The position numbers and the translations under genes are program-made. A model generated the notes under the pieces. It did no database searches and was not told where the DNA came from. It saw only the letters and a list, made by a program, of their open reading frames with translations. A stretch of DNA of 64,000 bases from Strongylocentrotus purpuratus (lineage: Eukaryota > Echinodermata > Echinoidea > Camarodonta > Strongylocentrotidae): NCBI RefSeq assembly GCF_000002235.5, contig NW_022145559.1, positions 682,001 through 746,000 on the forward strand, given 5' to 3'. The stretch's first letter is position 1. Each line of letters begins with the position of its first letter. This document shows positions 46,821 through 58,800 of this stretch, one piece after another.

Positions 46821-49800
46821 CTGTTTAAATATACGAAATATACAGACAGAGGTGAAAGGGTCGGATATCGGAATGTCAGAGTTAAAATATCATAGTGAAA
46901 ATATGAGAGGTAAAAGTGTCAGAGGTAAGAATGTTAGAGGTAAGGGAGTACTCTAAATTATAATCAATTGATTACAACTTGCTTTTTTACCTTTCCTTTT
47001 CCTCAATCATTTAGATCAACTTATTCGGCTTTATGAATGCCAACAAACATTTATGAGCCTATACATAATGCGTGGTTTGAGAATAGCGAGCTTTCGATTT
47101 TTGGACCGAACGTGGGCTACTACGAGTTACTGGAGCATAGACGTTGCGCAGCTCAATGTCCGTTCCCTTCCCTTCGTGGCAGTGCTTTTTATTTTCACGA
47201 TGGTGCTTGCGTCGGTCACGTGACCAATTTTTGAGACCAGGTGACTGATCCGGTACTAAATGCACAGTGCGCGACAATCTGATACGAAGAGTAGCATACG
47301 GATGAGAGAAAGAGAAAGTTAGAATGGTAAAACAAACAAAAATAACATAATAAAAGGTGATAAAGAAACAAACGATAGCAAGAGGAAATAATTGAATAAT
47401 AAAAACACAGAATAACATAAGAGAAGGTGACAGAAGGAAGAAAAAAAAATAATAACATAAGGAAAGACAGAAAGAGAAAGTGATAGAATGATAACAACAA
47501 AGAATAACATAAGAGAAGGTGATAGAAGAAGAAACAAACAATAACATAAGAGATGGTTGAAGATTAAAAAAAAGGAAAAACATAAGGAAAGAGAAAGTGA
47601 TAAGGAAAAAATAATGGAAAGGTAGAAGAAAAGATGAAAGATAGAAAAACAAGAAATAACATAAGAAAATCAGGAAGAGAAATGATAGAATTAAAACAAA
47701 GAATAGCATGACGAAAGATAGAAAAAAAAAATAAACGAACAATAGACAGAAAGGGAAATTGATAAGTAATAGCAAATTCAAAGAAAGGAAAGAAGATGAA
47801 AGATGGAAAAACAGACAATGAATATGATAGAATGATAAGAAATAACAAAATATACCAGAAGATGAAATTACCCAATGACTACATATAAGAATTAAAATAA
47901 AGAACATACCGAGTCGTCTGGTGCTTCAACTTGGAAGTTTGATAAGGAATACCAATAAAACTGCACCCACGTTGACGTTTTTACGGAAATTGCCCTCGAC
48001 TCCCGTCGTGTGATTTGGAAGGGAACGTGGACCGAGAAGCTCGCCCATGCGCAGGGGGATAAATATGACGTCACGCGTAGTAGCCCACGTCCGGTGCCTA
48101 AATCGAAAGCTCGCTAATATATTGCGATGGCCGGGGAAGGGGGGGGGGGGGTTATGGGCTTCTAGCTATTTCAAACTGGATTGACCAAGAGTGTAGCATC
48201 TGCGCCCCGTCCCCTTCCAAAATGTTAGACCTTATTACGCTACTGGCAGTTGTTTGGAAGAGGTATAATCATATACTGGTATGAATGTTGCTTTATTTAC
48301 AAAGAACGTCAACGACGTGTGCTTTTCCCAGCAACATGATATTCCGCTCCATAAATATGTTTTATCGCATGTTACGGATATCAAATGCTTCCTCTCTTCG
48401 AATATTTGAAGCCTTGTAAAGCATTATTTTTAATTGTATTAATTATCTATAGATTACATTTTATTATCATCATGTTGATCTATTATTTTCTTTTTTAAAT
48501 TCTATTATCATCATTACCATGTGTATTCATTTACTTCATTATTTTCTCTTCTTTGGGGGGGGGTGGGGCTGAACGTAATCTAAAGGCCAAATTTTACATA
48601 TTGGTATGATTTTGCGTTGTTATACTGAGTGCTCAACAATGTTAAGTAAAGGAGTGAAAATGGACGACCCAATTTCTTCAAATTCGGAAAATCTTATTCT
48701 ATTCTATACTTATTTCTCCTTTTTGTTTCTTAAAGATAAACTCCAGTTCTGGTAAAAAAAAAGAAAATTATTTCTCACAGAATCAAACGAAACTTACACT
48801 GAATGTTCAAGATTACAAATAAATGACATGTGCCAAACAATTTTGGAAGAAAATGTATACTGGCTGAGTAATGAGCATAGAAAGACAAAGAAATCAAGGT
48901 AGTACTAGCCCGACACCATGTGTGCTGTCCCATATATAGCTTTCTGTGTACAGTGCTTGTTACTTTACCAAGGCTCGGCAAAATTGATGATGATTTTGAT
49001 GACTCCAGAACCTTGCAGTGCAGACCAATACTTACACGCTACATGATCAACTGTTTCTGATCCATTCCACACCTTTTCTTTCACAATGCAATCGCATTAC
49101 CAGAACTCACCTTTATCTTTAAGGGGGATATACTCATACACCTTTTAATACAAGTCTGAATTGTAGCCATAATAGTTGTTGATAAAGACATTGCAAAATC
49201 GTTGTATCAGAACGCAAACATATCTCGTTTATACACTTTAGATCTACGCTTGCTATAGTTGATAGTTGGTAAAGTAACAAGCACTTTTAAAAAAATGATA
49301 GTGACGGTAGTAGTAATAATGTTAATAACGATAATGATAATGATATTATATTTATTTTTTACAACGTGATGATGGTGTTAATGATTAACAGTAATAATAT
49401 GTTACTATACCTGTCATGAAATCACAACTTTAAAAAAATTGTCATGCAATGTTTTGTTTTCTTTTTCTTTCTTTTTTCTTTTTTTTTTTTTTTTTTTCTC
49501 TTTCTTTTCTTTTTTTCTTTTTCTTTTTCCTTCTTTTTTCTCCCTCTTTCCTCCATTTTCTTCTCATCTATCTTTTCTTTTTAAAGCTTTATTATAACTA
49601 ATATCAGGTGCATCTAGTCGGGTGTGGGGAGGAAGGTCTGCGGATCACAGTTATTTGGTTAACTTTTTCCATACCCGGGCAGCTCGACCGGATGCACCTG
49701 CTATTGCATTATTTATATATGCTTTCTATTGATTTTTTTAATCTCAATTCATGTTTGTTATATTGTTGTATTATGTGACTTGATTTGCCAAATAAAATAA

Positions 49801-52800
49801 TAATAATAATATCTAAGAACATTTTACGGAAGGAATATTATTTCCCAAGCTTTATCCTATCTTATCAATGTCATCTTGATCAAGAATGATTAAGAAGCCA
49901 TTTTTTTGTTTAGCTATTTCGCGATAAGGATTCAATTCTAACCTGTCTCTGGCAGTAGAAACTTCAGCGGCTGCTGCTGATGAATCTTGATAAGGAATGG
50001 CGACTGATGTAGATGTCGACGGTCTCGGGGATGTGGGAACTGTGTCTCCTAGTGATGTCTCGGTTATTCCTGATTGTAAGAGTGGGACATTTTGTTGACT
50101 TCGAATATTTATTCATTATGTTCGTGTTATTGGTTGTAAAATCATGTTGCATTAGAAATTTATTTGCGATTTAATCACAAAGCATAATCATGTTTCAAAG
50201 AGTAAATCTTGTTACCAAATATTGTTATTAACATTTTGTGTTATCTGCTAACAATCAAAATTCATGTTGGTGAGTTCAAGTTTGAATTTAAAAGATTTGT
50301 AGTGATTAATGTAAGCATAATCATTACATCTCCACTAAGCTTTTTTCTTAAATTTGGAGGGGGAATGAAATAGTAAGAAAAAATAGATATTAAACATAAT
50401 GTACAAAGCAAACAGTAGGTGAGTTTTCATCGTAAATCGATCCGGTTCATTGTGTGTGCATGGAGACTGAAAGGCTATAATTATGTTTATGTCCATTTTT
50501 CGTTTGCGATTATTGATTTTGTCTGTGCTGTATGTATGCATCCACATAATTATCATGATTATGTTATCTATTTCACTTAAAAACTGGCTTTCTCAACACA
50601 TGTGTTGTGTAAATAATAATAAATATATATACACAAAAGTACAGAACACACAGTTATAGGCATGTATTTATCTTTTTTTCTAAGTGAATTCTGCCCATGG
50701 CACTCATAATGTTCGTCCATGACAAAGAGTTTGAACATCTGTAACAGAAGACAAAGCTTGGGTTTAACATTCAATCGATGTGACGAGAAAAACAACTTCC
50801 TGTACTAAAATGTGCCGTTAAAAGTAAATGTCAATGGCAGTTACTTTAGATAGAACAGACAACAAGAGCCTAAGTCAATATTACTGGTTCTAACTCATCC
50901 GTCAATGTCTAGGGACATTTTATTTATTCTATATCCAGGAGGTAACCATTGCAACCAAATGTTATGAAGTTTCAACACCTTTGCAGGTGATACCTTTTTT
51001 AAGTAAAACATAAACAGTTTCCTATGATGCATTGGTTATTTTCGACATGCCCTAAACCTTTCAAGACCTGTAAAATGTCTGCCGCTTACAGATTGAATGA
51101 ATGGCAAACATCTGTGGTTTTCTCGGTTGCTTTGATTCTAATTGATGTTATTTACCTTCTAAGTGCATGGGAAAGTGGAATCGCTTTCTTGTGCTCTGTT
51201 CCAAGATGAAATGTAATATCACTTTATTCTCTTCAGCGGTTCGTGTATCCACTGTGAACCACACTTTTTGCTCTGTCAGATGGGGAATGTCACTTTCCTT
51301 TAGAGTCTACGAAATAATCATATATATATATACAGACTATGTATTTATATATACATATATATGTGTGTGGGGAAATAAACGAGACATATTTATCAGACTG
51401 AAATGCTTCTATTTCATATTACAAAAATATATATAAAAACATTCGTATAAAGCAAAATCACAATATTCCTATAACAATTTTGAAATGAAAAATGCTTAAC
51501 AGAAGATAACCAACCATAAATTGCCTAATTCTCGAATTGCCAAATTATGAGTTTTATATCATGTGGTCAATAAATAGCTCATTTAACTGATGCTCAAGAA
51601 AAAAAACATTATCCGATTCTATTACTGAACATTTATTGAGTACATATAGGCCCAATTGCATTTGTCCAACTTTATACAAAATATTAAAAATGATTTGGGG
51701 CATGTATTGTCCTACTTCCATTTAATCAGCCAATACTTAGCATTTCAAATCCAATAAAATATTGAACAATTTGATTTAAACTGCTTGTTTGAATGTTATC
51801 ATTGCCTCGTCTTTCTCGGTGCTTTCTAGGCAAGTAATCTTCAATCCTCCAGAACGCCACCTAAAGCTACAGTCCCATATACGTCCCGGACCGTCCCGGA
51901 CCATCCCGGACCCCATCCGGGGTGATCCGGGATTCGGTCCGTGTTGACACCGTGTTGGCTCCGGGGTGGTCCTGGATGGTCCTGGATGGTCCTGGATGGT
52001 CCTGGATGGTCCTGGGCGGTCCGGGAGTCGACCCCGGATGTTTTTGACGGTCAAAAACTGCCGGGGTGGTCCGGGACGGTCCGGGACAATAGTTTGATCC
52101 GGGGTGATCCGTGTAGCCACCGTGCTGGGTCCGGGGTCATCCGTAGTGGCGCCGGGGCGGTCCGTGTTGATCCGTGGCAGTCCGGGAGTGAGTTATTGAC
52201 CGCCCAGGACCATCCAGGACCATCCAGGACCATCCAGGACCACCCCGGTGCCAACACGGTGTCAACACGGACCGAATCCCGGATCACCCCGGATGGGGTC
52301 CGGGATGGTCCGGGACGGTCCGGGACGTATATGGGACTGTAGCTTAAAAGCATCACACTTTTTTGAACAAAACATCCCGGACCATCCCGGATCACCCCAA
52401 ACCATGGTCCGGGATGGTCCGGAGTGGTCCGTGCTCGTCCGTGCTGGTCCGGCTTTATATGGGACTGGGGCTTAACTAAGAATTGCTCTCCCGGGATCGG
52501 ATCAATGTATCCACGCGGCACCTTAAAAGTTGAGGAAAAAAAATTAATAGTTCAAGTTCATATGCGTTTCCACTAAACAAAGTGTAAACTATAAGTTATA
52601 TAGAGGGAGAGAGTATGAAGAAGAAAGAAAAGGGGGAGGAAGGTAACTGACCCATGAACAAATACATTCAGAACTACAGAAATTTAGGATTTAAAAGACC
52701 AGAAGAGGATCTACTACACGAGAGATATTTATATCTACCATAATAATAATTTTTCTATAAATAATAATGATAATAATATTGAAATTAATCATAATACTTA

Positions 52801-55800
52801 TAACGATCATAATAATAATAACAATAATCATGAAGATTTTCATTATTATTGATTTTTAAACATCCATTTATTGATCAAACGTATCCAACAAGGACACGAA
52901 ATAGCCCAGGATAAAACTGAATGATTAGAAGATGCAATGAATTTTGTGTTTTTACAAGTTTATAATAATTGGGTCTTATATACCCAGGGTAAGCACAACA
53001 CTACGAATGCTTCTCTTCCTGCGGGCCCTCCAATTATTATTACCTCAGCATTTCCAGGTACCCGTTTACACGTGGTGGAGAGTGGAAAATGTGGATTGAT
53101 GTTTTGCCAAAAAAACGTCAGCACCTGGCTTGGATTCAAACCTCAACACTTCGATTGAGAGTAACGTGAGTGGACCACAATAACACGGCACCTTATCGTA
53201 TAATCCCTAAACAGTTAAACTTGATATTGATTGTAATATAAAGTTGTATCGAAGGAGATGACGATGAAGAGCAAAATGATAAGAAGAAAATACAAAAAGA
53301 AAGAAAACCAACCTCTCCCTTTCCGATGTTTTCATCTCTTACACGGACAAACAACACATGTTCATCATTCTTCGGAGTTAACACAGGAATATATGGTGTA
53401 CAAATAACACATTTTCCGATAAATGCCCATGTGATGATAGCTACAATCCATATTTCGGAGAAGTGGTCCATGTAGACATCGAGGTCGTGATGTCTCACAA
53501 CACATTGTGTGCTGCCGTTAGTAGAAGGAATCGCTGTAAAACTTTCAGAAGCTAATAATGCAAAATATCAACAAAAGAATCTTGTAAACATACGTTTACC
53601 CAAACCCTTTAATATCATTTTACAAAATTACTTGTATGTCAAATTAATCAAAAAGTATCGCAGTTCTTGCATTTTATTACAAAATAAAGGAACCATGTCC
53701 TGTATTCTCTAACAGTAATCATAATTCTTTGCCCCATCCCAACCAATACAACTTCATGTCTTAAAGGTTTGAAAGGCGTTTTGGGGATTAAAAAACAGCC
53801 ATAATTATATGTTTGTATTTGTGCAAACCGAGGAACTTGGAGAGACACTTGATATAGAATTTTGAATGGGTCACTGAACCTGCCATAAACTGACAGATCA
53901 CTATTGATGATGATTTGTGCAATTAACTTCCTTGAGAATATATATTACTTTACTTAATGAATGGCAGAGTGAATGGGACAGAGAGAGAGCGAGACATTGA
54001 GAAAGACCAGACTTTACCACTCTTGCGATGATAAGTGACGACTTCCGCAGCCTCTGGCTTTGTGAATATTCCACAATGGGGCATCGTTACTGTCACCGGA
54101 ACGTCGAAGGTTGCATCGGATGGCGACATTCTCAAGCCGAAGGAAATAATGGCTTCCGTTTCCTTCAGCACCAACTCAGGTGGAATGTCATGGATTGGTT
54201 CGACGGTTACATCTTTTGCGCTGTAAGCTTGATTCGGTGGAATTCTTACTTCAATACCATGCTTCTCAAGCCGGATCACGTCAGTATCCTCACTCAAATC
54301 ATCCCTGCTTATAGGATTTTGAACTGCGATCTCATCGTGGAGGGCGCTCGGTGAAGAGATTTGGTGAACAGGCTCTGGTATCTGACCCTCGTCATCTGCA
54401 GGTTGTGAAGTGTCTTCATGCGGTCTGAAATACGCCGGCTTTGCTCTTTTTCCAGCTTCCATCCATGCAAACATGGCTCGCTTGGAACGCTCTTTTTCTG
54501 TAAATGATTTTGGATACACTACTCGTAATCATTACTGGATTTGTATAGTGCCTTTTTCCAGAAATAAAATCCTACTTCTGAACAGAAGTAACAACATTTG
54601 GGGGTAGTTGGACTTTTTAAACACTGATTTTACAATAAGAATAAATAATAATACATAAACGTAAAGTTATACATTATAAACTTGCATTTTATTTTTAATT
54701 AATAGGGGTCTTAATATCGATTCATTGACATTGTATGAAGGCGAACATGTAAAAATTATTCAATTGCTGCGCTTTGAAATATGATCCATTCTGTAAAAAT
54801 ATTACAGATATAAAGGGAATGCCTACCTTCATCTTCATGATGCTCGTCAATACTCAAAACTCTAAAAATGAAAGACCAAAATTGTAGAAAAATGTTAAGC
54901 AATATCCAGGTACAGACAAAAGAAACGTATCATCTTATAACAATCTAAGATTCTATTATTAACACGAGATTCATTTGATCGTCATGTTGATGTTTTATAT
55001 ACCTATCCAGTACTTGCTTTTGAAAATGATATCCAAAAAGGTGTAGAAATTGTCAACATAAATAAAGTGATTATTACACACAAGTCTCTTCCCAACCTGG
55101 CTGGGGATTTACTCTTGACTAGGCCTCGGCCTTTGCTAATCGCTCCACATATACTCAATTATCGTGTTATTTATCGTTCTGTACTGCATGTTTTTGTTCC
55201 GAATGTAATATTTTGATTTTTTGTTCTGCTCTGTTTTACATATTTTACTGTCTTTATTAGTTTTGTGGAAATAAACAAATTGAAATCATTTTTCGCAATT
55301 CTTATTACAAGTATTCAGGGTTAGCCCATCGGAAACAAGGGAAAGGCAGACAATATACCTATGAACTCTGTCAGGTATGTGTTTAGAAGTTGAGGAGGTC
55401 CGTCTACGTGCACGAACTGAACGGGACATGTATTCGCCATCTGAAATGAACATTAAAGAAATGAACGTTATTATAAATATCTGTCTGAGACTCAACAAAC
55501 ATATTTAAACTCGACACAAAATACTAAAAATTATCTTGTGTCTCCTTGCAAGAACCTTATAATTAACTCACAACTACCTTTGAATGCTGAAATGGCATAT
55601 AATAGCAGGATACGTGAAGCAGACCCACCTAATGCTATTGAGAAATACTTCCCAATTGATTAAATTGACTTGAGTATTAATAAATAACTAGGGTATTTAC
55701 ACCCTTTTCACTCTATGTTATTTAAACATTAGAAGAAGAACTTTAGTAGAAGATAGGGCAACTTACAACGTTTCGGAAAGCGAACCTCCCTCTCCTCCTC

Positions 55801-58800
55801 TAGCAACGTGCTGTAACTGTACGATGATAATAATAATAACAACATCAACAATACTACTAATACTACTACTACTATTACTACTACTACTACTACTAATAAT
55901 AATAATAGTAATAACAATTATAATAATAATAATAATAATGATAATAATAAAAATAATAATAAACATAACAATAATGATAATATTGATCATAATAATGATA
56001 ACGATAATTATGATAATAATGATAATAAAACTGTTGTTTACCCATGAAAGCCTTATCAGCCTCATTGCTATTTTTCCCGAGGTCCTGCAATTATATTTAT
56101 TTTATGATTCTTTGGTACGAACGTATTTTGTTTTTAGTCTCGGGTCACAGGGAGAGATTTTTATCGCAAATTACAATAAACGCCAAATTCATCCTTGATC
56201 TGTAAAAATGTTTCCTTAAAGTGTGTTTAATTTGCACTGTTGTAAAGGTAAAAACACTATGTTTTTGGCAAAAGGCTATAACGCCTTTATAATTCTTCTG
56301 TACCTGATAGAAGCTAGAAACTAATGATACCCTTTTAGGCCAAGAGCATTAGGTCAAAATAGGCTTAAACCTGGACATTTTTGGTAACAAGCTGATTTTT
56401 TCAGGATAGGTCCAGAAATATGTCTAAAATAACATACTAAAAGTCCTCGTGAATCCTCCTTGAGCGTTTTCCGTAATCCAAGATGGCGTCCAAAATGGCC
56501 GCCATTTCCTGAATTTCTTATAGCTTTGCAACTAGATCACCCAAATACAAAATTTAAATGTCTAAATATATGTTTTTTAGCATAAGGAACTCATTGAAAT
56601 ACATGTTGATAAATTTTGAAACACACAAGTAGCTATAAACCACTTTAGCCCATCCCGAAATCCAAAATGGCGCCCAAAAATGCCGCCATTTCCTGTATTT
56701 CTTATAACTGTGCAATTAGATAACCCAAATACCAAATTTAAATGTCTAAATATATGTTTTCAGCATAAGCAACTCAACCAAATACTTATTAATACATTTG
56801 TTAACACACAAGTAGCAGTAAAACTACTTGAGCCCTTTCCGAAATAAAAAATGGCACCCCAAATGGCCACTCTTTCCAATTTTATCTCATTGTATTAAAG
56901 TAGATACGTTATGAATACAATCAAATGTCTATACTAGAAAAGCACCATTGTAATACATATCAGTACAAATAAACCTTTCATTAAATAATTAAATACTTCT
57001 TATACATAAAGTATACACACCCACCCACCCACCCACACACATATGCACACATATGGCTGCTTCCATCAGACTGAGAGTGTGCAACCGTGAAGAGTACTCA
57101 ACGTTAGATGGAACTGAAAATGGAGACACATTAGTACCAATTAATGTTGCACGGGCAAAAGTCACAAGGTTTCAAACAGGAAATACACCTCAATAAGGGA
57201 GTTTACAGATAGCACATGGTACAAATGACCCCAAATATCCACAGATCTTTAACACATGGAGAAGTTCCACTTTGAGCATATTAGAATTATAACTGCCAAA
57301 GTCCTAGATGTGCTTCTAGAATACCTTTTGTTTGCCCTCTTGAAAAGAATACTTCCACCTGCGTATCATAGAATGTCCCGTTGGTGCATAAATGAATAAT
57401 GTTACATAACTTTCATGAGCGAATATCCAGTATTCATCTCTGTGGGTTTTACCTTTCTGGTACAAATGACCTTTATCTGCCCATGCGCAGATTGTATCTA
57501 TGAACTGGCTTATAGCACATATGCCATGTCATCTCAGCTAGTCATTTCTGTCGCCAATATTGTTGAAATAGCTGCGTATAAACACCGGAAGAGTGGCTCA
57601 CGTAAACAGGTAGACATCTTGAACTGAGCAACATGAGCTTTGTCCTTAATGGAGTGGTTTCATGAAAGTGGCCATGCAGAGTGACCAGTACGAGAATTGA
57701 AACTCTGCCCTTCATAAATTTAGACCCCTCCAATCCGAGTACCATCTACACTGCACTATACTTTGCACAATCACAATGTGAAAAACATAACTTAAGAATA
57801 TGTGCAGTAACATTTGACCAGCCCTCGTACATCAAGGCGGCAGAGATTGTAGCTTCTTCTCAAGACCTAGGAAAAGTAATCGTCCGTTTTGGTGGATTTA
57901 AGCTCCTCATGTCATATCTCGGCAGCATATAGTCCTTGCATGGGCGGAAGTATGCTTGCAGAGCTATGGGAGACAGTGTACGCCACAGGGTCTGTCATAC
58001 ATATGCAATCTGGTCATGCATTTTCCCCTTCTCTTCGTGCTCACATTCTTACTTCAGCTGCCCGCATTGGCGTGTTGATGGGTAAACCTGGCGTCTTAGA
58101 CAGCATAGATAAGGACCACTTAGCAAATCTGTATGGTGCACTCCTCAACCAGGACAAGAAGGTGACTGCTGTACCTGAAAAGAGTGTGTCAAACAGTTAA
58201 AGTCAGATCATTTCACAACTCTTTGACCGGGCAGCAGGACACAGTAGGACAGGGAAACTTTGGTTGCAGTATATCCGACATTTATGTGTCTCTTCTGCAA
58301 TGTTTCATTCCAGCTGAAAGGACAGGGGACTGGAAGCTCCATCTCAGCTGTGTGAGGGAAATGATACAACATTTCCATGCTGCAGGACATCTTCCCTAGT
58401 TCATATCAAATCAAATTTTTACAACAGATGGAAGCTCTAGAGCAAACCATGCCAGGAAATGAATATACACAATTTGCAGAAAAGGGATACTTCACCATCC
58501 GCCGTGTGGATTCATTCTGGGGTGGAAACTTCTCTGATCAGACCATTGAGAAGTTCCTGATGCGGCAGCTGAAAACATCTAGAGAAATGACTCGTGGACG
58601 TGGAATCACAGACAGTACATTGGCTAAGTGGGTTCATGGACTTCCTCACTGTGTTCCTACCTGTGATGAACTGGAACAGTTCACCGGAGTACACACTGGT
58701 ATATCAGAGCAGTATAAAGACATACAGCAAAGTATCAGGTCAAGAGACAATAAAGAAAGATGTATCTTTGTTGGATGGCTGCAGGCACATCACCATTTGC

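Noticed and set aside
47059..47907. 282-residue open frame on the - strand
   Set aside because: It is Phe/Leu/Ser low-complexity translation of the purine-rich core of a TIR element; no start context, domain or splice support.
47911..48005. Possible UPA-like exon on the - strand with a GTATGT donor
   Set aside because: It lies inside the inverted repeats of the 47088 element, and its phase does not fit the neighbouring exons, which already join directly.
51776..52521. Pro/Gly/Asp-rich open frames on both strands
   Set aside because: They are translations of the foldback repeat units and change frame with unit length.
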